Positions 32,403 through 40,705 of a stretch of 64,000 nt of DNA are shown here, one piece after another. The DNA comes from an uncultured Photobacterium sp. (GTDB taxonomy: Bacteria; Pseudomonadota; Gammaproteobacteria; Enterobacterales; Vibrionaceae). The translations under genes were made by a program, and so were the position numbers. Location of the stretch: contig NZ_CANMZV010000002.1 of assembly GCF_947502415.1 (NCBI RefSeq), positions 62,001 to 126,000 on the forward strand, read 5' to 3'. The stretch's first letter is position 1. The number at the start of each line of letters is the position of its first letter. The notes under the pieces are model-generated. The model was not told the origin of the DNA. It was given only the letters and a program-made list of their open reading frames with translations, and searched no databases.

Positions 32403-32543
32403 TTACCAGGCAATAGACTGCCCTTGATAATCAAGAAAGGCTCCTGAGTTTTCTTTCTTTAGCCCGTTGATGACCAGCATCATTCCCTCGGCCGAGGTTT
32501 GGGTATCTATCAGTGCGTTTGGCCCGCCCAATTTGATATGAAC
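32403..32543 (-). pseudogene. Decayed C-terminal fragment of a short-chain dehydrogenase
   Basis: The last 46 codons of a minus-strand frame (to 32648) read VHIKLGGPNALIDTQTSAEG ... GAFLDYQGQSIAW. They align without gaps to the C-terminus of the intact SDR at 34249-34947 (VQTEMGGPNAKISAPKSAQG ... GGFYNYDGSVILW). The Rossmann core and catalytic Tyr-Lys region are missing. The upstream 35 codons (CSRKHLINCNYTE and so on) are not SDR-like. This is best read as the remnant of an SDR paralogue. Confidence 0.7.
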
Positions 32544-32788
32544 TTCAGTATAGTTACAGTTAATCAAGTGCTTGCGGCTGCAGTTAGTTTTAAAATGGAA
32601 CTCCCCATGCTGGAGACTGGGCGGTGCAGAGGATATAAATAGCCTCAAGTTGTTCAGTTTGAGGTTATTTTCTTATGTCGATAAGGCTTTACTGAAGGGA
32701 GTGCAAATCACAATTTTGAAATTCGCACCCGACTGATCCACTACAAGTACTATGAGCAATAGTTATCTTTAGAACTTGGGGCGAGTGG

Positions 32789-33556
32789 CTAGTTGTTTTT
32801 TTTAATGACCTCAAGTGTATAGTTCACACCTGAGTCGGGAATGCCATCAGTATCGAAATCTGCACTGAAACTGAGGGTGTGAGTTCCTTTTGGCAGCGGT
32901 TTTAAGAGTATCCAGTAGCCATCGGCTACGGCCGGATGCCGATCACCAGGGGTAAACCCAAACTCTTCGAACAAAGCTCCTAACTGGAAAGTGAAGCCGC
33001 CAGGCTGACTTTGAGCTTTATATGCAAAGAGGTCGGTAACAGGCTCGCCATTGAGCAGAAACTCAAGACCGACATTAGGTGCGATGGCGGTGTCGTCGTT
33101 AACATCGCAGCGAATTTGATCTGTTTCTTCCTCTAATGAATCACATGGCACCTGATTTAAGAACTCAGGACCGAAAGAAATATTCGCAAAAATTGGGAAG
33201 AAGACCCCTTTTCCTTCAGGTACTTTGCAGAAGCGCTCTGCTATACCTCCAAATGTCCCTGCGAGAAACCAGATTTTACCTTCCTGATTTAGATAGCAAT
33301 AACTACCATTGGGATCGAACGCTGGACTTGTAGCTATCGGTTCCTTTTGTAGCCAATTTGACCACTCTCCAATCAGCTCGTTGTAGGATTTCTTAAATAA
33401 AGTCTTACCCGGCTCTACGATCACAATTGAGTTCTGATTGTTACCTGTTCCGGCAGCTTGCAAGCCGCCAACAACCATCAACAGCGGAGCCGCTTTACAT
33501 AACGAACCTAATAACCAAGTCGCTTTGCTGCGTGTCTGCTTCTTCAGCATTTTCAT
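32789..33556 (-). CDS. Secreted protein of unknown function (EWSxWL / FLAGTFGG family)
   Basis: A 255-residue protein with a Lys-rich start and a hydrophobic signal sequence ending near GGLQAAG. The mature part has SYNELIGEWSNWLQKEPIATSPAFD, CYLNQEGKIWFLAGTFGG, RFCKVPEGKGVFFPIFAN, paired cysteines, and a C-terminal beta-rich LPKGTHTLSFSADFDTDG. I recognise this as an uncharacterised secreted family seen in many proteobacteria, not a named enzyme. GAGGATAAG precedes the ATG. The neighbours are an SDR relic and a structured non-coding region, so the locus looks accessory. Confidence 0.7.
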   Translation of the reverse strand: MKMLKKQTRSKATWLLGSLCKAAPLLMVVGGLQAAGTGNNQNSIVIVEPGKTLFKKSYNELIGEWSNWLQKEPIATSPAFDPNGSYCYLNQEGKIWFLAGTFGGIAERFCKVPEGKGVFFPIFANISFGPEFLNQVPCDSLEEETDQIRCDVNDDTAIAPNVGLEFLLNGEPVTDLFAYKAQSQPGGFTFQLGALFEEFGFTPGDRHPAVADGYWILLKPLPKGTHTLSFSADFDTDGIPDSGVNYTLEVIKKNN

Positions 33557-33620
33557 ACAACTTATCCTCTATTATTTATGTCTATATGGTTAAAACAGCT
33601 ATTACTTAGCTACAGTAAAG

Positions 33621-33638
33621 CCCCTCATGGATGAGGGG
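33621..33638. repeat. Perfect inverted repeat at the left of the structured region
   Basis: CCCCTCAT (33621-33628), GG, ATGAGGGG (33631-33638). It resembles the subterminal hairpins of IS200/IS605-type elements, and could be the left end of the decayed element to its right. It could also be a transcription hairpin. Confidence 0.4.
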
Positions 33639-33714
33639 TTAAGACGTATAGGTCGGTAAACTGATGCTAGAGCTCCCCTTGATGGTGCAACACCATTGAA
33701 AACTGCCCCACTAT

Positions 33715-34026
33715 GTCTTACTTTCCATGTAGGAGCATCGTGGACTGGGGGGGCGTTGCACACAACCTTGGTCTCTTAAGCGATAGCCTGCTTAAGAATA
33801 TACGAGAACTTGGATATTGCTGGGTGGTATGTAAGGCAGTCGTAACAATAAGACAGCCGCGGCACATAAGAACAGTTTGTTCCAGTTATGCTCCTTACCG
33901 GCTAACTTGATAATGACACGCTGGTTGGGGGAAAGTACTTGGCAAACCATGTCTTTAACATGTCGAGAGCACCAGTTTGCCAGATAAACAATCGCACACG
34001 GGGAGCTACGTATATCAATAGCTCCT
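33715..34026 (+). ncRNA. Candidate IscB-associated omega RNA (HEARO-like), orphan
   Basis: No gene fits here, but the plus strand is dense in hairpins. They are TCTTAAGC/GCTTAAGA (33774-33781, 33790-33797); TGGCAAAC/GTTTGCCA (33940-33947, 33975-33982) enclosing CATGT/ACATG; and a final GGAGCTA/TAGCTCC (34002-34008, 34019-34025) with loop CGTATATCAA. The string GCTGGGTGGTATGTAAGGC (33819-33837) resembles the conserved GCUGAGACAUUCGUAAGGC of a published IscB omega RNA as I remember it. CAGATAA before the last hairpin is also shared. Directly downstream are iscB-like codons. Not verified by a covariance search. Confidence 0.5.
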
Positions 34027-34028
34027 AG

Positions 34029-34190
34029 AAAATAAAGGCTATAATCGTGGAGAACGTGAAGAAGCCGCTGATGCGATTTTGAAATTCACAAGGCAGACTG
34101 AGCTGATCTTGAGTCAATCCTGACGCCGGAAAGCAGCTCGATGCTTATTGTGTGTGGTTGAGCGCAGGTGTAATGGCCGCACAACAATAA
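34029..34190 (+). pseudogene. Possible iscB remnant downstream of the omega-RNA-like region
   Basis: In one frame the codons read KIKAIIVENVKKPLMRF then stop. IscB proteins start with a beta strand followed by (G/K)KPLMP, so the match is to the expected N-terminus. In the same frame after three stops comes GKQLDAYCVWLSAG, resembling the RuvC-III segment of IscB (HYLDAYCIACSAL type), but with the catalytic His changed to Lys. About 400 residues would be missing between them. The reading is suggestive only; the matches are short. Confidence 0.35.
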
Positions 34191-34192
34191 GC
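34143..34192. repeat. Long-arm hairpin downstream of the iscB-like remnant
   Basis: GCTTATTGT (34143-34151) pairs with ACAATAAGC (34184-34192). GTG/CAC pairs extend the stem after one bulged A. It may be the right-end hairpin of the decayed element, or a terminator. Confidence 0.4.
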
Positions 34193-34248
34193 TACAAAAA
34201 ACTGATGAATTTAAAATTTTCCGCTGATGCTGATAGGGTTAACTAAAA

Positions 34249-34947
34249 TCACCACAGGATCACCGAACCATCATAGTTGTAAAAACCACCACTTTGCTCA
34301 GTGGTAAGGTTATCAATAACAGTCTTAACTCCTTGAGCAGACTTAGGTGCAGATATTTTGGCATTTGGCCCGCCCATTTCGGTCTGAACCCACCCAGGAT
34401 GGAGCGCGACTGAGATAATGCCTTCAGCAAGCAGGTCGTTGGAAAGGCTTTTTACCACAGAATTAAGCGCAGCTTTCGAAGAGCGATAGATATAACCGCC
34501 ACCGCTGGTGTTTTCTGTCATGCTGCCAACTTTTGATGAGATACAGGCAATGATGCCGGGATTCTCAGCTTTTAATTGTGGGTAGAATGCCTCTGCCAGC
34601 TTGAGTGGCGCAATGGTGTTAATTTCAAAAACTTTGCGCCATTCATCAGCATCGGTATTACCGAAGCCATAGCCTTTCGGGCCGTAATAGCCTGCATTGT
34701 TTATGAGTAAATCCAGAGTAATTCCAGCCATTTGTTTGCTTAGCGCTGCAATGGCCTGGTGATTGGTTACATCCAGCTCAAGCAGGGTCAGTGTTTCCGT
34801 TTCGTTTTGGCGTTGTTGCAGCTCTAGAGCTTTTTCAGGATGGCGGCAGCAGGTGTAGACATTCCAACCAGCATCAAGGTATGCATTGACCAGTGCCAGA
34901 CCGACGCCTCGGTTTGCGCCGGTGATAAGTACATTTTTCTTCATCAT
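34249..34947 (-). CDS. Short-chain dehydrogenase/reductase (CsgA/C-factor type)
   Basis: A 232-residue SDR. The NAD(P) motif is LITGANRGVGLALV, the structural motif LLINNAGYYGPKG, the catalytic Ser is in CISSKVGSM and the Tyr-x3-Lys is YRSSKAALN. The C-terminus HPGWVQTEMGGPNA resembles C-factor-like SDRs. Substrate unknown. The decayed fragment at 32403-32543 is a paralogue of its C-terminal end. Start at 34947 or the adjacent ATG at 34944. Confidence 0.88.
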   Translation of the reverse strand: MMKKNVLITGANRGVGLALVNAYLDAGWNVYTCCRHPEKALELQQRQNETETLTLLELDVTNHQAIAALSKQMAGITLDLLINNAGYYGPKGYGFGNTDADEWRKVFEINTIAPLKLAEAFYPQLKAENPGIIACISSKVGSMTENTSGGGYIYRSSKAALNSVVKSLSNDLLAEGIISVALHPGWVQTEMGGPNAKISAPKSAQGVKTVIDNLTTEQSGGFYNYDGSVILW

Positions 34948-35102
34948 GAATTCTCTGTATTCCCTTTTAATCTTATGGGTGTTAGCTCAGTTCACTGTGA
35001 GATGCTGGAGTAAAAGTAGCAGAAGTGTCGAAACTAAGACAACCCGTAAGCTCAGGGTCTTTTATTATGATATGTATTGCCTATTTATTCAGGGAGTATC
35101 GC

Positions 35103-35378
35103 ATGTTTTTCATGTCGAGGAGAAGCTGGGTTGTCGGTATTGCATTGCTGCTTGCCAGTTGTGCCGATACCCGCCATGAGCAATTGGTAGATCTTGGCTT
35201 TACCCGTAATTATCTGGATGGCTATCAGGATGGTTGTAGTAGCAGGAAAGAAGAAGCGCTGACATTTCAGGATGGTTTCCGTCGTGATCCCGAACGGGTG
35301 GTAACGGACAGGAAATACGCCAATGGATGGAATGACGGTTATGAACAATGCTATGCCGATAATACCGATTTTTACTGA
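35103..35378 (+). CDS. Small lipoprotein with GYxDG-type repeats, unknown function
   Basis: A 91-residue protein with a signal sequence and lipobox LLASC; the mature part starts at Cys followed by ADTRHE. It contains three related motifs: YLDGYQDGCSS, FQDGFRRD and YANGWNDGYEQC, with two cysteines that could pair. I do not recognise a named family. AGGGAG lies seven bases before ATG 35103; a second ATG at 35112 (MSRRSW) gives a more standard signal length. It is convergent with yejM. Confidence 0.65.
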   Translation: MFFMSRRSWVVGIALLLASCADTRHEQLVDLGFTRNYLDGYQDGCSSRKEEALTFQDGFRRDPERVVTDRKYANGWNDGYEQCYADNTDFY

Positions 35379-35417
35379 GAATATTTGATTCTTAGATAGC
35401 TATAACATGAAAAAGAT

Positions 35418-35440
35418 AAGGCAGCCCGGAGGCTGCCTTA
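35418..35440. terminator. Terminator between small lipoprotein gene and yejM
   Basis: Nine-base stem AAGGCAGCC (35418-35426) and GGCTGCCTT (35431-35439), loop CGGA. The minus strand continues ATCTTTTT, so it mainly serves yejM. Confidence 0.75.
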
Positions 35441-35445
35441 GAGAG

Positions 35446-37305
35446 TTATTGAGGTTGATAGAACCGTTTCAGTTCATGCATGACCTGCATCAGGGTAGAA
35501 AGCTTTGGTTTGCCTTCATCTTTTAGCTTATAGTTTTGGTCATAGACGCGGTAGTTACCATATTTGTCGACTACGGTAGTCGTATTTTTCTGTAATACCA
35601 CAATATCCCGACTGTCACCGGCAAGTACCCAGCGGCGTTTCGGGTTTTGCTCAAAAAGACTGATACCACTGCTATAGGCTGTGATCGGTGTCGTCGTATT
35701 GAGTAGAGATTCCATTAACGTCGGCACAATATCCAGGTGGCTTGTCGCCCGCTCGGTGACGGCAGGTACGGTTCCTGGCCAGCTGATGACCAACGGAACT
35801 TTGAGCTGATATTGGCTGTAGTTGCTGTTTGCCCCCCAGCTGTTAGTACCTGTTTCATTGAATTCCGTACCATGGTTGGCTGTGACAATAACTACGGTAT
35901 TTTTTAATGAGTCGGATGCAACCAGCTGTTCGAAAATATCAATCAGCAATTCATCAGTATGATAGGCGGCATTTCGATAGCTGTTTTTCAGTAGCTGGTT
36001 GGTATCAACACTATTTGTGTTGATACTGGTGTTACCCAGCGAAGGTGTAAATTGCGGGATATACTCGCCACCTTCTTCAAAGTTTTCTACCGTGGCCAGT
36101 TCAATGTAGCTGAACCAAGGGGTATCGCTAGTTTGTTCGCTTAACCAGGCTTTCCAGTCCGCAATCGCGAGCTTATCACTGGAACCTTTAGTACTATTTT
36201 CATTGCTTTTCGGTAGTTTTTTACCATGGAAAATAGCCTCTTCGTATAGCGGTGTTGCAAATGCATTACCACTGAACAGGCCGAACTCATAGCCGCGCTT
36301 GCTCAGGGTGTCGAGCATTACCGGTGTGTTGCCGGTAGAACGGATACTGTTGATGTACCCACCAGGTAGCCCGTAGAACAGGCCGAACAGGCTACCAGAA
36401 TTTTCATTGCTGGCGCTGTAGTGATTGCTAAAGTTCAGGTTTTGCTGCGCAAAAGCGGTCAGGTACGGCATGGTTTCAGCGTTTACCATATCGCCGCGTA
36501 AGCCATCAACAACGATCAGCAGGACATTTTGTCCGGTTCCCTGATCATTGAATGTCAGCTTTTCCATAGGGTAGCGGATCTGCTCGCTTTCCTCGACGCC
36601 CTGGGCATCAAGGCGCTTGGTATATTCCTGACGGTCAAGCAAGCCGTGCTTTTCCATGAACGTTTTGGCTGTCATCGGGTAGGACAGCGGGAAATTTGAC
36701 CGCTGCACCGTAACCGGTCGGTAAAGGTGAGCATCCGCCCAGATGTAAATCAGGTGACTACTCAGGAAGCAGAAACCGAAGACGGTCGCAATCGGCACCC
36801 CGACATGTTTTCGGGTTAGCTTCCTGAGTTTGCGCCACAACCATTCCGACAGGATTAACTGCATCAGGAAAATTACCGGTACGGTAATAAACAGGTATTG
36901 CCAGCGGGCATTAAGATCCGTTTTCTCTCCGCTTAGCAGCAAGTCCCAAACCAGAGGACTCAGGTGCAAGTCCAGTGACTCATAGGCATGGGTATCGAGC
37001 AGCAGTGCTGTTAGCCCAATAGTGCCGACCAATACCGCAAACAAGCGCATCAGGCGCTGTGACGGGATCAGGAAACTGGCAGGGAAGAGAATGAGGATAT
37101 AAAAGCCAAAGACAAGAAAACCAAAATGTCCGACCCAACTTAACCCAAGGTAAAGTTGGCCCAGTATGGTTTCAGGCCATTCAGAATACACAATATATCG
37201 TGTACCCAAGAGCATGGCCGCGATGATATTGAAAAAGCTGAACCAGTGCCCCCAGCTGATAAGCTGGGAGACTTTGTCTTTGTAATTGTTACCGCTGGTG
37301 ACCAT
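35446..37305 (-). CDS. yejM: YejM/PbgA (LapC) inner-membrane sulfatase-fold protein
   Basis: A 619-residue protein with five N-terminal transmembrane helices (DUF3413 region: KDKVSQLISWGHWFSFFNIIAAMLL, FGFLVFGFYILILFPASFLI). A periplasmic alkaline-phosphatase/sulfatase-fold domain follows (GTGQNVLLIVVDGLRGDM, VIVTANHGTEFNE). In E. coli YejM it senses lipopolysaccharide and controls LpxC degradation through LapB. The metal-site Thr/Cys of true sulfatases is not evident, as in YejM. ATG at 37305 matches the E. coli start; a TTG six codons earlier is possible. Follows yejL. Confidence 0.93.
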   Translation of the reverse strand: MVTSGNNYKDKVSQLISWGHWFSFFNIIAAMLLGTRYIVYSEWPETILGQLYLGLSWVGHFGFLVFGFYILILFPASFLIPSQRLMRLFAVLVGTIGLTALLLDTHAYESLDLHLSPLVWDLLLSGEKTDLNARWQYLFITVPVIFLMQLILSEWLWRKLRKLTRKHVGVPIATVFGFCFLSSHLIYIWADAHLYRPVTVQRSNFPLSYPMTAKTFMEKHGLLDRQEYTKRLDAQGVEESEQIRYPMEKLTFNDQGTGQNVLLIVVDGLRGDMVNAETMPYLTAFAQQNLNFSNHYSASNENSGSLFGLFYGLPGGYINSIRSTGNTPVMLDTLSKRGYEFGLFSGNAFATPLYEEAIFHGKKLPKSNENSTKGSSDKLAIADWKAWLSEQTSDTPWFSYIELATVENFEEGGEYIPQFTPSLGNTSINTNSVDTNQLLKNSYRNAAYHTDELLIDIFEQLVASDSLKNTVVIVTANHGTEFNETGTNSWGANSNYSQYQLKVPLVISWPGTVPAVTERATSHLDIVPTLMESLLNTTTPITAYSSGISLFEQNPKRRWVLAGDSRDIVVLQKNTTTVVDKYGNYRVYDQNYKLKDEGKPKLSTLMQVMHELKRFYQPQ

Positions 37306-37351
37306 AGATGTCAGAAATTCCAAGTCTTATATGCGACGCTTATAAACAAGC

Positions 37352-37570
37352 TTAATCTTCTTTAATAGAGTTTTGCAGAGCCTGAGAGAACTTCTCTGCG
37401 ATAGCTTTCCTTTGCGATGCAGGAACATCGGCATTAATGATATTGGTCGCAATATTACCAACGATCATTAGTGCTAGTTCTGCAGAAGCATCATGCTTCT
37501 CTAGTACATCGAACACATCATCAATGATTTGTTCAACTTTTTTATTTGGGTATTTTGAAATAATTGGCAT
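37352..37570 (-). CDS. yejL: YejL family protein (UPF0352)
   Basis: A 72-residue helical protein ([46 protein letters not shown]). It matches the YejL/UPF0352 family of fixed length about 75, whose function is unknown. It lies just upstream of yejM and divergent from yejK, the same arrangement as E. coli yejK-yejL-yejM. Confidence 0.95.
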   Translation of the reverse strand: MPIISKYPNKKVEQIIDDVFDVLEKHDASAELALMIVGNIATNIINADVPASQRKAIAEKFSQALQNSIKED

Positions 37571-37644
37571 AGGAAGTCTTGTTTAATGTTAAAGAAAGCG
37601 ACTTATAATAACCTACACTTTAGATTAACTGAAACTTTTCCATT

Positions 37645-38658
37645 ATGAGCCTTACTCTTTCTAACGTTATTCTTCATCAGCTGACAAAAAATGAGCAAGA
37701 TGAACTTGAAGTTCATCTTAGAAAACAGACGCTTGAAAATGATCAATCTACCGAAGACTTGGTAGCTGAGCTTCATCGAGTTTACAGCAGCAAGGGCGCG
37801 AAAGGCTTTGCCCATTTTGCGGAAGATAGCGAATTCAGTCATTGGCTGAAGCAGGTTCGTTCAGGTGAACTGGATTTCCTGACATTTTCTAACCAGTCGG
37901 CACAAAGACTGCAGGCAGAGCTGGCTAAATATCCTTTCGCTGAGGCTGGAACCTTGGTATTGGCTGAATATCAGTCTCTGGCAACGGATTACCTGTTCAT
38001 TGGCTTGCTGCCGACTTGTCATAGTATGAAGGTAACAGAACAGCTGGATATTAGTGCGACCGACTACCTTGATGTCAGTAAAATGGACATCGTTGCCCGT
38101 ATGGACCTCTCTTCATGGGAGACTGATTCCGAGTCAAATCGCTATCTGACATTCATCAAAGGGCGCGTAGGCCGCAAGATTGCGGATTTCTTCCTGGACT
38201 TTCTTCAGGCTGAAGTCGGGCTTGATGTCAAAGAGCAGAATCAGGTGCTGATGCAGGCAGTTGAAGACTTTTGTGCCGATTCACGCATGGATAAAGAGGA
38301 AAAGCAGCAGTACCGCAAGCAAGTTTATGATTACTGTAATGGTCAGCTACAGTCTGGCGATGAGGTAACCGTTAAAGAGCTGGCACAAGAGTTGCCGGAA
38401 TCGGATGACGGAACGGATTTTTATCAGTTTACGTCAAACCAAGGTTATGAATTGGAAGATAGCTTCCCGGCAGACCGCACTACCATGCGTAAACTGACGA
38501 AGTTTGTTGGCTCTGGTGGCGGTATGACGATTAACTTTGACAGTATGTTGCTGGGTGAGCGTATTTTCTATGATGCAGAGACAGATACCCTGACGATTAA
38601 AGGGACTCCACCAAATTTAAAAGACCAGCTACAGCGCCGCTTGAATACTGATAATTAA
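37645..38658 (+). CDS. yejK: Nucleoid-associated protein NdpA/YejK
   Basis: A 337-residue cytoplasmic DNA-associated protein. It starts MSLTLSNVILHQLTKNEQDELEVHLR and has VAELHRVYSSKGAKGFAHF, ISATDYLDVSKMDIVARMDLSSWETD, YLTFIKGRVGRKIADFFLDFL and a C-terminal segment LGERIFYDAETDTLTIKGTPPNL. Length and motifs fit NdpA. In E. coli it binds the nucleoid; its precise role is open. Divergent from yejL; a terminator follows. Confidence 0.95.
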   Translation: MSLTLSNVILHQLTKNEQDELEVHLRKQTLENDQSTEDLVAELHRVYSSKGAKGFAHFAEDSEFSHWLKQVRSGELDFLTFSNQSAQRLQAELAKYPFAEAGTLVLAEYQSLATDYLFIGLLPTCHSMKVTEQLDISATDYLDVSKMDIVARMDLSSWETDSESNRYLTFIKGRVGRKIADFFLDFLQAEVGLDVKEQNQVLMQAVEDFCADSRMDKEEKQQYRKQVYDYCNGQLQSGDEVTVKELAQELPESDDGTDFYQFTSNQGYELEDSFPADRTTMRKLTKFVGSGGGMTINFDSMLLGERIFYDAETDTLTIKGTPPNLKDQLQRRLNTDN

Positions 38659-38672
38659 GCAATTAGTGATTG

Positions 38673-38706
38673 ACCACCTTGTCCATTGGAGAAGGTGGTT
38701 TTTTTA
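38673..38706 (+). terminator. yejK terminator
   Basis: Stem ACCACCTT (38673-38680) and AAGGTGGT (38692-38699) with an 11-base loop, followed by seven T. Confidence 0.85.
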
Positions 38707-38858
38707 TATTTGTGTGACACTGTGCTCTTGCTTGCATAATAATGGTGGAACGGACTGCTTTTGTTAACTAAGGTTGATTTTACAGGACGTCTCCTGGGAT
38801 AGATTGCGATTAATTTTTGTTGATTCAACGGCTTTCCAAAGTGATTACAGGGGCTGAT

Positions 38859-40136
38859 ATGGATGATAAACGTACAAGGGAAGTTAAAAAGCACCTTCCT
38901 GAGGCCAAGTTTAGTAATAAACAATTCAGCACTTCTTCTAAACGTTTCCTTTTGTCTTTCTGGTTGCTGATAACGATGTTTTTCGTGGGATGCATTCTTC
39001 TTGTTGCCTGCTTTGCTGCGTTGACGCTTTATTTGCCTGATTCTTCACAATTAAAATTATTTTGGTTTGACACAAACGTGCTTTCGCTCCCTGTGTTATT
39101 AGGCGCAATGATGGTAATAACCGCATTGCTGGCATTTAGTTACGGCTTACTTAAGCAAAGGTTAAAGCTGGAGAATGATGTGAATGTGCATTTGTTGCCT
39201 CTGTATTATTTCAGTCATTCCGATAACACCGGAAGTGAAAGCGTAGAAGGCCTTGCTCTTGTTGAGGATACGGGCGTCAAGGAAACCAATGTGGTTCTGG
39301 ATTATGAATTGCTGCTTGAAAATATGGACGGTGATTTTGATGCGGTGCGAATGTTGCTTGAGATTTTCCTTGATGAGCATAATGACGATGCCAGTTTATT
39401 ATCTGAGTTTATGTTAAAAGGACAGGGAGAGGATGCTTGTCGTGTAGTTCATAGCTTAAAAGGTGTTGCGAGCAGTCTTGAAGCAAAGCAATTACGAGAT
39501 GTAGCAGAAAAAATAGAACGTGAGATTAAGCAAGGAAAGCCAGCAAATACAGAAGATATTGGTGTGCTTAATGAGGCGATAACAGCCTTAAACGCTGAGA
39601 TTGTACGTCTCTTGCAATCAGAGCCACTAGCTGAGCAGGATTATGCTGGAGCCATTGAAATAGAAAAGCCTGTAAGCGTGGCCTTTAATAAGAAGACGCC
39701 GGTTGAGGATGCAATCGTGGTTGGTGCTGATTTACCCGTTGCACGAAGCAGTTCTATACCGGAGATAACGTTACCCATATTGAATGTCGACTATTTGTTA
39801 GACTCAATGGACGATGATCAGGAGGCCGCCAGGATATTATTGGAGATATTTATAGCAGAGCATGCTGATGATGCCCGTAAATTGACATTATTGGTTGGCG
39901 ATAATCCCCCTGAATCTCTTTGTGAAAAGGCCTTACGGTTAGTGCATAGCCTGAAGGGAGTCGCTGGAAATATCGGTGCCGAAGCTTTAAAACAGCAAGC
40001 TGTGACCATTGAAGCTAAATATAAACAGCAACAGGTGGTTGAACAACATGAATACCGGCGGTTTGAGATATTGCTGGAAAATACGGTATCAGAAGCGAAT
40101 CATTATCTGGCGGAGCTGCCGACAGAGATGGTTTGA
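38859..40136 (+). CDS. Membrane protein with two HPt phosphotransfer domains
   Basis: A 425-residue protein with two N-terminal transmembrane helices (about residues 29-58 and 70-93). The cytoplasmic part has two similar helical HPt domains. The first is NVVLDYELLLENMDGDFDAVRMLLEIFLDEH with VVHSLKGVASSLEA, phospho-accepting His198. The second is LNVDYLLDSMDDDQEAARILLEIFIAEH with LVHSLKGVAGNIGA, His363. No kinase or receiver domain is present, so it should act as a phosphorelay intermediate for unknown partners. AGGGG precedes ATG 38859. Confidence 0.8.
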   Translation: MDDKRTREVKKHLPEAKFSNKQFSTSSKRFLLSFWLLITMFFVGCILLVACFAALTLYLPDSSQLKLFWFDTNVLSLPVLLGAMMVITALLAFSYGLLKQRLKLENDVNVHLLPLYYFSHSDNTGSESVEGLALVEDTGVKETNVVLDYELLLENMDGDFDAVRMLLEIFLDEHNDDASLLSEFMLKGQGEDACRVVHSLKGVASSLEAKQLRDVAEKIEREIKQGKPANTEDIGVLNEAITALNAEIVRLLQSEPLAEQDYAGAIEIEKPVSVAFNKKTPVEDAIVVGADLPVARSSSIPEITLPILNVDYLLDSMDDDQEAARILLEIFIAEHADDARKLTLLVGDNPPESLCEKALRLVHSLKGVAGNIGAEALKQQAVTIEAKYKQQQVVEQHEYRRFEILLENTVSEANHYLAELPTEMV

Positions 40137-40279
40137 TATCGGATGTATATTGTTTATCGGCCAATGAGTAGTGGTTTATTCTATAAGATTTGTTGAATTG
40201 TAGTAGAAAAATTTGATTATGAGGCAAAATTGATCTTCGTCAAAGGTTGTTCGGAGTGGCTCTGGATAATACCGCCTCT

Positions 40280-40648
40280 ATGATAGTTCAAACTAAACAT
40301 TCAGTTCGTCAGCAGCGTGAACTGGACACAGCAAAAGCGTTAATTCGCCTATATTGTAAAACGCTGCACCGTGGGGCAATTACTTGCCCTGAATGTGAAG
40401 GGCTTATCGAATATGTTGAAACGCGGGTGGCAGCTTGTCGCTTGGGTGAAGGTAAGCCTAACTGTCTAAATTGTAAGAGCCAGTGTTATCATCCTGCTAA
40501 ACGGTTGCATTTTTCTCATGTATTGCGTTGGTCGATGCCAAAGTTTGCATGGCGGCGTCCATGGCAGGCTTTGAAATTTAAGTTTGATAGCTTCCGCTCT
40601 GTTCGTACTCGTGAGGACGTAAGTGCTCAAGCAGTATCTTCAAGATAG
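40280..40648 (+). CDS. ygbA: YgbA family protein (nitrous oxide-stimulated promoter family)
   Basis: A 122-residue cysteine-rich protein: LIRLYCKTLHRGAITCPECEGLIEYVETRVAACRLGEGKPNCLNCKSQCYHP, with WRRPWQALKFKFDSFR after it. The pattern matches the YgbA_NO family. E. coli ygbA is repressed by NsrR and induced by nitric oxide. Start is uncertain: ATG 40280 fits the family, while TTG 40247 or GTG 40256 would add a few residues. It lies near hcp, another NO-regulated gene. It is convergent with the flavodoxin gene. Confidence 0.82.
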   Translation: MIVQTKHSVRQQRELDTAKALIRLYCKTLHRGAITCPECEGLIEYVETRVAACRLGEGKPNCLNCKSQCYHPAKRLHFSHVLRWSMPKFAWRRPWQALKFKFDSFRSVRTREDVSAQAVSSR

Positions 40649-40705
40649 TTTTCTATAAGCCTCTTGGGCTCGCAATTCAAAACTTGTTGATAGAAAAGAG
40701 ATAAA

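Noticed and set aside
33713..33910. 65-codon plus-strand frame inside the structured region
   Set aside because: Covers several perfect hairpins and resembles no protein; the RNA interpretation explains the sequence better.
40142..40158. NsrR operator upstream of ygbA
   Set aside because: One half (GATGTAT) fits but the other half does not; too weak to list as a feature.
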